Positions 56,464 to 64,000 of a DNA stretch of 64,000 nt are shown here, in pieces. How positions within the stretch are numbered: the first letter of the stretch is position 1; each line of letters starts with the position of its first letter. The DNA is from Nitrosophilus labii (GTDB lineage Bacteria > Campylobacterota > Campylobacteria > Campylobacterales > Nitratiruptoraceae), in NCBI RefSeq assembly GCF_014466985.1, contig NZ_AP022826.1, positions 868,001 through 932,000 on the forward strand. Reading direction: 5' to 3'. The notes under the pieces are model-generated. The model ran no database searches and was not told the origin of the DNA. It saw nothing but the letters and a program-made list of their open reading frames with translations. The translations under genes and the position numbers were made by a program.

Positions 56464-57977
56464 TTTATTACTACCTTTAATGTGCTTATATATTTACTAA
56501 TATTATCATCTTTTTCTATTTTATTTGTTTCAATATGATATTTATCGCTTTTTTTATTGGAAATATATTTTATAAGATTTGTTATCTTTTTCTCGTCGTT
56601 AGATATTACGTCCCATTCCATTACATTATCTTGATATCTAACGGCTTTTGTTTTAACCTGATGGATTATCAAATCTTGCGAAAGTTCAGCAACAATTTTG
56701 CCTTTCATAGGATAATTTACTTTTTTTGCGTAAATAGAGTTTAAAATACTCATTCTAATCCTAAAAATCTTTTTTTCTTTTTCTATTTTTGAAATAATTT
56801 TCTTTTTTTCTTTTTTCAAGGAGTTGATACTATTTTCCAATCTAGTTCTTTCTGGATGAATTTTTTTATACTCTTTATTGAGGAGAAAAGTATCATATTG
56901 GAGTTTATAGTTGTAAATTAAGTTGTATAAAGGATAAGAGAACGAAAGTAAAATACTAGCCGCCGTTACAGCTATCAGTTGTCCGCTTGGTCTTTGCCAG
57001 ATGGGGGGAGGCCTTTTGAAAATTGTTAAATTTGGAATTTCTTCATCTTCTTCTAATATATTAAGAGTTGCAAGGTGAAGCAACTGATGTAAATCTTCTA
57101 TAAAGGGTTCTTCACTTAAAAAACCGTAATCAAAAGTAAAATCAAGTGCAGTAAGTCCAAGATATGTTTGAGCGTATTCATCTATTCCAGATATGTGACC
57201 ATATTCACTACTTATAAAAACTTTGTTAATTTTATCTATTTCATTCGCTCTTTTTGCATATATTAAAACATCATTTATATGCATAAAAACTTCGCTGAAA
57301 AGTTTCATTAAATATTGTTGATATTCAAAGTTTGAAGTTCTTAGTCCTTCTTGAGATAACAATCTCGTAAACTCTTCTTCATCTACTCTTTCACCTAAAA
57401 GTTCACTAAATCTTTCACTCATATCTTCAAATGAGTATTTTAGAGATTTAGAATAGAGATATTTTCCTTCTCTATAGATGGTTAAAAAAGCATCATTTTG
57501 CTGGAAGTATATAAATACATGCACCCCATCACTATCTAAAAGTTCATTCCTATAAAGATATTTAAAAAGAAGTGGGGTAGGAAATATTATGTCAATATAA
57601 TTTATTTTTTTAATTACTTCTTGAAAATCTTCTGAGATATTAGAAGGATCTGCAACGAATATATGGAATTTTCTATCTTTATCTGCAGGTAAAGTGGGTA
57701 TTTCTAAAAACTCGATTTTATATTCTTTAGTTTGATCTAAACCTAGTTCCTCGTAAGCTTTTATCTCTATAGCATCTTTTAAATCTTCGTTAGGAATATT
57801 TCTGCTTATACTGATTTGTGAAACGATAAAATTTTTTGTTGCTAAAAAAGATACGTAAAATTTGTTTTTAGAAAATTTCGGAGATTGGACTCTTTTTATT
57901 TTAGCATGTTTGCTTTCATAAAAAGTCCCAGAATAAGGGTTTATAGAAACAATACTGTCATATACTTTTTTTTTCAT
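56460..57977 (-). CDS. PilM/PilN-like biogenesis protein, MshI position
   Basis: 505 residues. The N-terminal 320 residues resemble an actin-like PilM fold (SIVSINPYSGTFYE, FLATKNFIVSQISISRNI, VHVFIYFQQNDAFLTIYREG). A transmembrane helix LIAVTAASILLSFSYPLYNL and a coiled coil plus PilN-like domain follow. Thus PilM- and PilN-type parts appear fused, as in MshI. It is the first gene of the operon. ATG 57977 is six bases after AGGA; ATG 57983 abuts it. Confidence 0.75.
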   Translation of the reverse strand: MKKKVYDSIVSINPYSGTFYESKHAKIKRVQSPKFSKNKFYVSFLATKNFIVSQISISRNIPNEDLKDAIEIKAYEELGLDQTKEYKIEFLEIPTLPADKDRKFHIFVADPSNISEDFQEVIKKINYIDIIFPTPLLFKYLYRNELLDSDGVHVFIYFQQNDAFLTIYREGKYLYSKSLKYSFEDMSERFSELLGERVDEEEFTRLLSQEGLRTSNFEYQQYLMKLFSEVFMHINDVLIYAKRANEIDKINKVFISSEYGHISGIDEYAQTYLGLTALDFTFDYGFLSEEPFIEDLHQLLHLATLNILEEDEEIPNLTIFKRPPPIWQRPSGQLIAVTAASILLSFSYPLYNLIYNYKLQYDTFLLNKEYKKIHPERTRLENSINSLKKEKKKIISKIEKEKKIFRIRMSILNSIYAKKVNYPMKGKIVAELSQDLIIHQVKTKAVRYQDNVMEWDVISNDEKKITNLIKYISNKKSDKYHIETNKIEKDDNISKYISTLKVVIK

Positions 57978-58156
57978 ATACATTCCTAACTTTTAGAAAT
58001 TTGTTAATGAAATAAGTTATTGATTAATTTTAACTCAATATTACTTAATTTTTTTTTGAATCACGGAAAATAAGGGATTTTTTTGAAATATCATGAAATA
58101 TGATAACTATTTACGTCGATTTAAATATTATCGGTATTTGTTTTTAAATCTTTATC

Positions 58157-59038
58157 TTAAAAAAAGTATCCTAGCTCTTCAAGAGATTTTTTGTTTTTAG
58201 TCCATCCTTTTTTGACAACTACGAAAAGTTCCAAATAAATCTTTTTGCCGCTGAATTCTTCCATCTTGATTCTTGCATCTTTTCCTATTCTTTTTAGAGT
58301 TGAACCTTTTTTACCTATGATGATCCCTTTTTGAGATGGTTTTTCAACTATTATCATCGCATAAACTCTATCTAGTTTTTCACTTTCTCCAATCTTTTCT
58401 ATGATAACGTCGGTTTCGTAAGGTATCTCATCGCTCAAGTTTTCAAAAATAGCTTCTCTTATAAGCTCTTTATATATATCTCTTATGTTCTCGGTTGTCA
58501 AAAGCTCTGGATCATAAAAATATGGATGTTTGGGAAGATATTTTATGATAGTATCTAATAGATCCTCTTTGCCGATATTTTTAGTTATAGATACAGGGAT
58601 AAGATCTAAAAATCTATCTTGATATTTTTGAAATTGTGCTATTTTTTTAAGAATTGCAGCGTTATCTACCTGATCTATTTTTGTCAAAACAACTATGTGA
58701 GGTCTCTTTTTTTTGTTTAATGCTAAAAATTTTTCATAATGCTCTAAAGAATCGGTAACAGGAGACAAAAATAGGATAAGATCGCAATCACCTATAGCTT
58801 TTAGAGCTTCTTCTAACATAAATTTATTAAGAAGTCTCTCTTTTTCGTGAATTCCTGGCGTGTCAATGAAAATAATTTGCGCATTTTTGTGCATAACTAT
58901 GGCATTTAGTCTTTTTCTTGTAGCTTGAGCTTTATGTGAAACCATAGCGATCTTTTCGCCTAAAAGCCAGTTTAAAAGAGAGCTTTTCCCAGCATTTGGC
59001 CTACCTATAAGTGCCACAAATCCCGATTTTGTCTCCAT
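58157..59038 (-). CDS. era: GTPase Era
   Basis: 293 residues. GTPase motifs are GRPNAGKSSLLN (G1), DTPGIHE (G3) and LTKIDQVD (G4); the KH domain has IIIGKKGSTLKRIGKDARIK. Era binds 16S rRNA and helps 30S maturation at the membrane. It lies downstream of hslU with a 76-bp spacer containing an inverted repeat; rplI-hslV-hslU-era is a common Campylobacterota order. Confidence 0.96.
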   Translation of the reverse strand: METKSGFVALIGRPNAGKSSLLNWLLGEKIAMVSHKAQATRKRLNAIVMHKNAQIIFIDTPGIHEKERLLNKFMLEEALKAIGDCDLILFLSPVTDSLEHYEKFLALNKKKRPHIVVLTKIDQVDNAAILKKIAQFQKYQDRFLDLIPVSITKNIGKEDLLDTIIKYLPKHPYFYDPELLTTENIRDIYKELIREAIFENLSDEIPYETDVIIEKIGESEKLDRVYAMIIVEKPSQKGIIIGKKGSTLKRIGKDARIKMEEFSGKKIYLELFVVVKKGWTKNKKSLEELGYFF

Positions 59039-59057
59039 TTTTTACCTTTAATTATTT

Positions 59058-59110
59058 GTTGAGTAGTTTAAAATGGTTGAGTTGATAAAATAATATTTAA
59101 ACCACTCAAC
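59058..59110. repeat. Inverted repeat between hslU and era
   Basis: GTTGAGTAGTTTAAA (59058-59072) and TTTAAACCACTCAAC (59096-59110) are complementary with one mismatch. The loop contains another partial direct copy (GGTTGAGTTG). It fills most of the spacer and could be a terminator or processing site between the genes. Confidence 0.6.
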
Positions 59111-59114
59111 TAAT

Positions 59115-60446
59115 TTACAAAATATACCTTGCTACATCTTCATTTTTAATTATGTTATCCAGTTTTTCGTGGACATATTCTTCGGTTATAGTTATAGTTT
59201 CGCCTTTATGTTCGTCAGCTTCGAAACTTATATCTTCTAAAAGATTTTCTATAATAGTATGAAGGCGTCTTGCACCAATATCTTCCATCTTTTGATTGGC
59301 TTCGAAAGCTAGTTTAGCAATGGCTTTAAGTGCTTTATCTTCAAAAACCAGTTCTACACCTTCTACTTTTAAAAGTGCTTGATACTGTTTTATTAGTGAG
59401 TTTTTAGTTAGAGTTAAGATTTTATAAAGAGTCTCTTCATTCAAAGAGTCAAGTTCTACTCTCAAAGGAAATCTTCCCTGAAGTTCTGGGATGAGATCAC
59501 TAGGTTTGCTTACATGAAAAGCTCCGGCAGCTATAAAAAGTATATGGTCCGTTTTTATCGTTCCCCATTTTGTACTAACACTGCATCCTTCAACTATAGG
59601 TAAAAGATCTCTTTGAACACCCTCTTTACTTGGATCTTGCCTTCCTTGAACTTTAGAAGAGACAGCTATTTTGTCTATCTCATCTATAAAGATTATACCT
59701 TCATTTTGGGCCTTTTCCAAAGCTTCTAGCTTAATCTGCTCCATGTCAAGAAGTTTTTCACTAGCCTCTGTTTTTAAAAGCTCTTTAGCCTCTTTTACTG
59801 TTACCTCTTTTTTAATATCTTCCTTTGTTAGACCTATTGTAAAGATTTTAGCTATAGATTCTTGAGCTTTAGCAATTTCAGGCGGAAGAGTACTATCGTC
59901 TAGATTGAGTGCCGTTTTTGGTATCTCAATCTCTATTTTTAGATTGTCGAGCTCTCCTTTTAAGAGTTTTTCTTTCATTTTTTCGTAACTTTTTTGATAC
60001 TCCTCTTTTTTGCTTTCACTTGCCATTTTTGGAAGAGGAGGCAAAAGCTTTTCTAAGATCTTTTTAGTTACGTAATCTTCGATTAAATCTTTGTTTTTCT
60101 CTTTGTGCTTCTCCTTTACCAAAACTAAAGAAGCTGCGACTAGATCTCTTACCATAGATTCAACATCACGTCCTACAAAGCCCACTTCAGTATATTTACT
60201 AGCTTCTACTTTTACGAAAGGAAGCTCGAAAGATTTTGCAAGTCTTCTAGCAATTTCCGTTTTACCTACACCTGTTGAGCCTATCATTAAAATATTTTTA
60301 GGTATGATTTCATCTTGTATTTCACGAGGCAATTTCATTCTTCTGTATCGGTTTCTAAGAGCTATAGCTATAGTTTTTTTGGCCTCTTTTTGGCCTATTA
60401 TATATTCGTCTAGATATTTTACAATCTGTTTAGGTGTTAGATTCAT
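59115..60446 (-). CDS. hslU: ATP-dependent protease ATPase subunit HslU
   Basis: 443 residues, the usual length. [19 protein letters not shown] opens the protein, with Walker A GSTGVGKTEIARRLA, EASKYTEVGFVGRDVESM, the I domain in the middle, Walker B IIFIDEIDKIA and the C-terminal MEDIGARRLHTIIENLLEDI. The C-terminal ARYIL activates HslV. ATG 60446 is chosen because the frame upstream lies within hslV; stop and start overlap by one base. Confidence 0.96.
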   Translation of the reverse strand: MNLTPKQIVKYLDEYIIGQKEAKKTIAIALRNRYRRMKLPREIQDEIIPKNILMIGSTGVGKTEIARRLAKSFELPFVKVEASKYTEVGFVGRDVESMVRDLVAASLVLVKEKHKEKNKDLIEDYVTKKILEKLLPPLPKMASESKKEEYQKSYEKMKEKLLKGELDNLKIEIEIPKTALNLDDSTLPPEIAKAQESIAKIFTIGLTKEDIKKEVTVKEAKELLKTEASEKLLDMEQIKLEALEKAQNEGIIFIDEIDKIAVSSKVQGRQDPSKEGVQRDLLPIVEGCSVSTKWGTIKTDHILFIAAGAFHVSKPSDLIPELQGRFPLRVELDSLNEETLYKILTLTKNSLIKQYQALLKVEGVELVFEDKALKAIAKLAFEANQKMEDIGARRLHTIIENLLEDISFEADEHKGETITITEEYVHEKLDNIIKNEDVARYIL

Positions 60447-60985
60447 TAATCCTCCAAAGTCAAAATTTTTATATTTTTGTTGGTATATATACACAAATCT
60501 CCTGCAATTTTCAAGCTCTCCTCGACTAAAGTTTTAGGATCAAGATTTGCATGGGCATCAAGTGCTCTTGCAGCCGAGATTGCATAATTTCCACCACTTC
60601 CGATAGCCGCTATTTTGCAGTCTTCAGGTTCTACAACATCTCCATTACCGCTCAGGATGAAGATATGTTTAGTGTTCAAAACTATCATCATAGCTTCAAG
60701 ACGTCTTAGGTATTTATCTTTTCTCCACTCTTTTGAGAAGTCAATTACGCTTTTTAAAAGATCCCCTTTTTGATTTTCCAAAATTCTTTCGAACATATCA
60801 AAAAGATTGAATGCATCTGCTGTACTCCCAGCAAAACCTGCTAAAACTTTGTCATTATACAAAGTTCTTATCTTTGTGGCGTTGTTTTTCAAGACGGTAT
60901 TACCGAAAGTTACCTGTCCATCACCTCCGATAACGGCGATACCGTCTCCTTTGTATCCTAAAATTGTTGTTGCTTCAAACATCAT
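60446..60985 (-). CDS. hslV: ATP-dependent protease peptidase subunit HslV
   Basis: 179 residues. The catalytic Thr is in [13 protein letters not shown], so a short MFEA-type leader must be removed to expose it; E. coli HslV has only Met there, but short leaders are, as I recall, normal in this phylum. [34 protein letters not shown] and [20 protein letters not shown] match the family. With HslU it degrades misfolded proteins. Its ATG overlaps the rplI stop by four bases. Confidence 0.95.
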   Translation of the reverse strand: MMFEATTILGYKGDGIAVIGGDGQVTFGNTVLKNNATKIRTLYNDKVLAGFAGSTADAFNLFDMFERILENQKGDLLKSVIDFSKEWRKDKYLRRLEAMMIVLNTKHIFILSGNGDVVEPEDCKIAAIGSGGNYAISAARALDAHANLDPKTLVEESLKIAGDLCIYTNKNIKILTLED

Positions 60986-61428
60986 TCGGCCTCTACTATT
61001 AGATTTAGCTTTGCGTGGATTCCATGTCCAAGTTTGATGTTTACTTCATATTCACCCGTTTGCTTTATCGGAGGATGAATATCTATATTTTTTTTATCGA
61101 CTTCTATAGAGAAATCATTTTTTAATTGTTCGCTTATCTCTTTATTTGTAATGGCTCCAAAAAGGGCGCCGTTTGCCCCAACTTTATGTTTTACGACAAG
61201 TTTTATATTTTCTATTTTTTCTTTTAGTTTTTTCAGTCTCTCTATCTCGGCAGCCTCTTGTTCAGCTTTTTTCTTTTGCTGTGCTTGCCACTGTTTTATA
61301 ACTGCATCAGTGGCCAATTTTGCAAAACCTCTTGCTATAAGGAAGTTTTTTCCGTATCCATCTTTAACCTCTTTGATATCTCCTGCTTTTCCTAAACCTT
61401 TTACATCTTTTACTAAAAGTACTTTCAT
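60982..61428 (-). CDS. rplI: 50S ribosomal protein L9
   Basis: 148 residues. The N-terminal RNA-binding domain [20 protein letters not shown] with [17 protein letters not shown] is diagnostic, followed by the long helix and the C-terminal domain [27 protein letters not shown] precedes ATG 61428. Four pentanucleotide repeats lie directly upstream of that Shine-Dalgarno. Confidence 0.97.
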   Translation of the reverse strand: MKVLLVKDVKGLGKAGDIKEVKDGYGKNFLIARGFAKLATDAVIKQWQAQQKKKAEQEAAEIERLKKLKEKIENIKLVVKHKVGANGALFGAITNKEISEQLKNDFSIEVDKKNIDIHPPIKQTGEYEVNIKLGHGIHAKLNLIVEAE

Positions 61429-61441
61429 ATTTTCTCCTTTT

Positions 61442-61498
61442 TAAACTAAACTAAACTAAACTATTAACTATCAACTAATAACCATCAACTATTAACTA
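61442..61498. repeat. Pentanucleotide and short-word repeats upstream of rplI
   Basis: AAACT occurs four times in tandem (61443-61462), followed by degenerate ATCAACTA / ATTAACTA words up to the end of the FTR-rhodanese gene. On the coding (minus) strand this is AGTTT x4 next to the rplI Shine-Dalgarno. No spacer-repeat structure of CRISPR type is present. Confidence 0.7.
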
Positions 61499-62230
61499 TT
61501 ACCCTCTCTCTATCTCTCCCGGGTAACTTACTATTCCGTACGTTAGGTTACCTACCTGTTTAAAACCAAGGTCTTTTAAAACTCTTTGGCAATATGCACT
61601 TCTGCTTCCTACGTGACAATAAAGTATTATAGGTTTATCTTTTTGATCTTGCAACTGTTCTAAAGCCTTGTAGAAAGTTGTAGTAGGAACAAGATAGTCA
61701 GTTCCTTTTATCCTTGCGGCCCTATACTCCATCCATTCTCTAACATCTACAAGATTAAAATCGATCATTCCCAATTCTCTTGCTTCTATTAATGCTTCTA
61801 GCTCATCACCGTCAAGCTGATCTTTTGATAAAAGTAGTTCGCACTCCTCTTTAGTAAGACCTCTAGAGTGAGTGTGGACTACTTCTTCTAAGATCTTCTC
61901 TTTTTTCTGTTTTTGTGCATATTCGGGGGTACAAAAAATTCCGCAATGACAAAGTCCCTCCTGCGGTATCTCTTTCTCAATAGCTGGTTTACATGGACAT
62001 ATTCTATCCTCTTTTTTATTTCCTGTTACAAAAAAGCAAGGACAATATCTTTTGCCGTAAATCAGTTTATTTCTGGTAAGTCCAAACTGTATGGATTTGT
62101 TTATTTCAGGGTCTGGGTTATATTCCCATCCAAACTGTTTTATAACTTTATCAGTAAACTCTATCGTTTTTTTTAGTTCTTCCTGAAATTCTGATGATTC
62201 AGGATCTATTTTTTTTATCTGCTCACTCAT
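61499..62230 (-). CDS. Ferredoxin-thioredoxin reductase catalytic domain fused to rhodanese
   Basis: 243 residues. The N-terminal half resembles the FTR catalytic beta chain: CPC at 63-65, CPC at 78-80 and CHC at 94-96, plus Cys100, enough for a [4Fe-4S] cluster and redox-active disulfide; spacing differs from the cyanobacterial CPC-x16-CPC-x8-CHC. A charged linker (100-155) leads to a rhodanese domain with VDVREWMEYRAARIKGT and active-site loop CHVGSR (Cys205). The fusion suggests ferredoxin-driven reduction of a persulfide or of thioredoxin-like partners. It is upstream of rplI on the same strand. The Shine-Dalgarno GGGAG precedes ATG 62230. Confidence 0.85.
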   Translation of the reverse strand: MSEQIKKIDPESSEFQEELKKTIEFTDKVIKQFGWEYNPDPEINKSIQFGLTRNKLIYGKRYCPCFFVTGNKKEDRICPCKPAIEKEIPQEGLCHCGIFCTPEYAQKQKKEKILEEVVHTHSRGLTKEECELLLSKDQLDGDELEALIEARELGMIDFNLVDVREWMEYRAARIKGTDYLVPTTTFYKALEQLQDQKDKPIILYCHVGSRSAYCQRVLKDLGFKQVGNLTYGIVSYPGEIERG

Positions 62231-62300
62231 ATAAACTCCCGATTATCCAGTAATATTTTGATAAAATAATAGCATATCCAATTTTATATAAAGGTTTTAT

Positions 62301-62909
62301 ATGAAGAGGTTGTTAAAAAAGCTATTTAGATATCTTTGGCTTGGTACTTTGTCAATTTTGCCACTTTTAATAGTCATACAGATATTTTTTTGGCTCCAAA
62401 AAGTTTTGTTAGGATACTTCTATAAAGCTTTTGCTATTTCTGAGGAAAATTATATATTTATAGGTTCCATGTTTTTTATTATATTTCTTTTTTTGATGGT
62501 TGTTGGGTACTCTATAGAAAAGTACGGAAAGTCTATATTTATAGCGTTTATAGACAATCTTATGCAAAATATACCTCTTTTAAAAACTATTTATAACTTT
62601 GTCAAAGATTTTTTAAAGATGATTTTTGCCACCAAAGAGTCTGAAGTTTTTAGAGAAGTGGTTTTAGTACCTTTTCCAAATAGACATCTAAAATCAGTAG
62701 GTTTTGTAACAAATGTACTAGATGAAGAAAATATTGTAGTTTTTGTACCTACTTGTCCTAATCCTACTTCGGGTTTTACGGTAATAGTCAAAAAAGAAGA
62801 AGCTCATTTTATAGATGTTGGAATAGATGAAGCTATGAAGATGATAATCTCAATTGGAGCCGTTGCGGAGGATGAATTTAAAGATAAGATCATTGATAGA
62901 TTAAAGTAG
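62301..62909 (+). CDS. DUF502-family membrane protein
   Basis: 202 residues. Two N-terminal transmembrane helices (LWLGTLSILPLLIVIQIFFW, YIFIGSMFFIIFLFLMVVGY) precede a cytoplasmic domain with IPLLKTIYNFVKDFLKMIF, VLVPFPNRHLKSVGFVT and VFVPTCPNPTSGFTVIVKK, all typical of DUF502. The function is unknown; plant homologues are linked to vesicle or receptor trafficking, which says little here. It is convergent with argG, with a perfect 16-bp palindrome between. Confidence 0.88.
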   Translation: MKRLLKKLFRYLWLGTLSILPLLIVIQIFFWLQKVLLGYFYKAFAISEENYIFIGSMFFIIFLFLMVVGYSIEKYGKSIFIAFIDNLMQNIPLLKTIYNFVKDFLKMIFATKESEVFREVVLVPFPNRHLKSVGFVTNVLDEENIVVFVPTCPNPTSGFTVIVKKEEAHFIDVGIDEAMKMIISIGAVAEDEFKDKIIDRLK

Positions 62910-62916
62910 TTTGTAT

Positions 62917-62962
62917 AATTTGGTATATTGGTTGGTTTTAAAAAATACCAATATACCAAATT
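62917..62962. terminator. 16-bp palindrome between convergent DUF502 and argG genes
   Basis: AATTTGGTATATTGGT (62917-62932) and ACCAATATACCAAATT (62947-62962) are perfect complements with a 14-base loop. It lies between the two stops and may terminate both; a T-run (62974-62979) follows on the plus strand, inside argG. Confidence 0.65.
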
Positions 62963-62970
62963 CTTAATAA

Positions 62971-64000
62971 CTAATTTTTTCTAACATGCCCCTCGATAAT
63001 GAATCTAAGAGCGTTTAGCTTTATAAAACCTTCTGCATCTTTTTGGTTATAAACGTCATCCTCTTCAAAAGTACTAAACTCCGGTGCGAAAAGAGAATTT
63101 GGTGATTTTCTACCGACCACCGTTACATTACCTTTATAAAGTTTTAATTTAACTGTTCCGTTAACGTTTTCTTGTGTTTTATCTATGGCTGCTTGTATCA
63201 TCTCTCTCTCTGGTGAGAACCAAAATCCGTTATAGATAAGTTCGGCGTATGTTGGCATAAGTTTATCTTTCATGTGTGCCTCTTCTCTATCCAACGTTAT
63301 AGACTCTATAGCTCTGTGAGCCTTTAGCATGATTGTACCGCCTGGAGTTTCGTAGCAGCCTCTACTCTTCATTCCAACAAATCTATTTTCTACTATATCG
63401 ACTCTTCCTATACCGTGTTTGTTTCCGTATTCATTCAGTTTTGCAAGTAATTTGGCTGGAGTTAATCTCTCACCGTTTATAGCTACCGGGTCTCCTTTTT
63501 CAAACTCTATTTCGATATATTCAGGTTTGTTTGGTGCATTTTCCGGAGAATTAGTCCATCTCCACATATCTTCTTCAGGTTCACTCCAAGGATCTTCCAA
63601 AATCCCTCCTTCATATGAGATATGAAGAAGATTTGCGTCCATAGAGTAGGGGCTTTTTTTACCGTGTTTTTCTATAGGGATACCGTGTGACTCAGCAAAT
63701 TTGAGAAGTTTTTCTCGTGAGTTTAGATCCCATTCTCTCCAAGGAGCTATGATTTTTATATTTGGATTTAGAGCTAGGTATGCTATCTCAAATCTTACCT
63801 GATCGTTTCCCTTTCCTGTTGCACCGTGAGCTACGGCGTCCGCCCCAACTTTTTTAGCTATCTCTATCTGCTTTTTGGCTATCAAAGGTCTAGCTATGGA
63901 GGTTCCTAAAAGATACTCACCTTCATAGATAGTGTTTGCTCTAAACATTGGAAACACATAATCTCTTACAAACTCCTCTTTTAGATCCTCTATAAAAATA
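62971..64000 (-). CDS. argG: Argininosuccinate synthase (partial, N-terminus beyond window)
   Basis: The frame stays open to the window edge, showing about 342 C-terminal residues; the family is about 400. It ligates citrulline and aspartate in arginine synthesis. Visible motifs are [69 protein letters not shown] and the C-terminal [19 protein letters not shown]. The ATP-binding N-terminal loop is outside. An internal Met at 63957 is not the start, because coding continues upstream. Confidence 0.95.
   Translation of the reverse strand, partial: IFIEDLKEEFVRDYVFPMFRANTIYEGEYLLGTSIARPLIAKKQIEIAKKVGADAVAHGATGKGNDQVRFEIAYLALNPNIKIIAPWREWDLNSREKLLKFAESHGIPIEKHGKKSPYSMDANLLHISYEGGILEDPWSEPEEDMWRWTNSPENAPNKPEYIEIEFEKGDPVAINGERLTPAKLLAKLNEYGNKHGIGRVDIVENRFVGMKSRGCYETPGGTIMLKAHRAIESITLDREEAHMKDKLMPTYAELIYNGFWFSPEREMIQAAIDKTQENVNGTVKLKLYKGNVTVVGRKSPNSLFAPEFSTFEEDDVYNQKDAEGFIKLNALRFIIEGHVRKN

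Noticed and set aside
58089-58105. TATCAT/ATGATA inverted repeat upstream of the secretion operon as an operator
   Set aside because: Arms are only 6 bp in AT-rich DNA, and it lies over 100 bp from the operon start; too weak to claim.
61442-61498. Possible CRISPR-like array or origin repeats
   Set aside because: Units are 5-12 bp, degenerate and without spacers; no cas genes are near, and no DnaA boxes were recognised.

Overview
The window is a gene-dense, AT-rich chromosomal segment with no mobile element, CRISPR array or tRNA that I could see. Gene content and order point to a Campylobacterota (Epsilonproteobacteria) chemolithoautotroph, possibly of the vent type such as Nitratiruptor or Hydrogenimonas. 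The main signs are a near-contiguous reductive TCA gene set (monomeric isocitrate dehydrogenase, malate dehydrogenase, two-subunit class I fumarase, succinyl-CoA synthetase, four-subunit 2-oxoglutarate oxidoreductase), a dimeric-type dUTPase, the small esterase BioV, an MSHA/Cts-like type II secretion or transformation operon, and neighbourhoods I recall from Campylobacter and Helicobacter (mltG-AsmA-icd-mdh-sucCD-oorDABC; aroB-mscS-mtaB-ftsH-like; rplI-hslV-hslU-era). The genus is not determined.

Layout. 1-3023: an AsmA/DUF3971-type protein (minus strand, cut by the window edge) faces mltG, whose membrane anchor appears to need a non-canonical ATT start lying inside the antisense gene. 3132-13251: rTCA cluster on the plus strand, with a small heavy-metal-associated-domain protein between sucD and oorD. 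13387-13729: RNase P RNA with its own promoter. 13897-18947: alpha/beta hydrolase, acylphosphatase, membrane-anchored MurF-like ligase, a 37-residue membrane peptide coupled to a fused DctQM TRAP permease, and a HIT protein. 19033-19934: a mazE-mazF-mazG-like operon with a perfect palindromic operator. 19971-23818: a membrane protein, a likely metal-linked pair (DUF2946-like peptide and zinc-regulated-porin-like protein), an aminotransferase and a thiamine-binding protein. 23822-28482 (minus): pdxJ-pdxA-mtnK-mtnA-class II aldolase, a tight operon joining vitamin B6 synthesis to methylthioadenosine salvage. 28685-39181: lipoprotein with OB-like domains, tgt, a TrkA-like protein, aroB, mscS, mtaB, an FtsH-like protein without its zinc-protease motif, bioV, a molybdopterin adenylyltransferase and two small ORFs. 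39182-46617 (minus): dUTPase, a kexin-like lipoprotein protease, SulP and valS. 46776-48788: a UvrD-family helicase. 48785-57977 (minus): nine-gene MSHA/Cts-like operon. 58157-62230 (minus): ferredoxin-thioredoxin-reductase/rhodanese fusion, rplI, hslV, hslU, era. 62301-64000: DUF502 protein and the 3' part of argG.

How it works together. The rTCA block covers every step from oxaloacetate to fumarate and from succinate to isocitrate; fumarate reductase, aconitase and citrate cleavage must lie elsewhere. Ferredoxin-level electrons needed by OorDABC could also feed the FTR-like fusion protein, though that is inference. The remaining genes are housekeeping or envelope functions.

Non-coding structure is a recurring theme. 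Several convergent gene pairs end inside compact palindromes that contain both stop codons, and several spacers are long imperfect inverted repeats built from short G/T- or A/C-rich words. No gap exceeds 300 bases without a gene or RNA except around rnpB. The spacers 13730-13896, 28483-28684, 42275-42427 and 57978-58156 are AT-rich with nothing I can assign, apart from a small TATCAT/ATGATA inverted repeat at 58089-58105.
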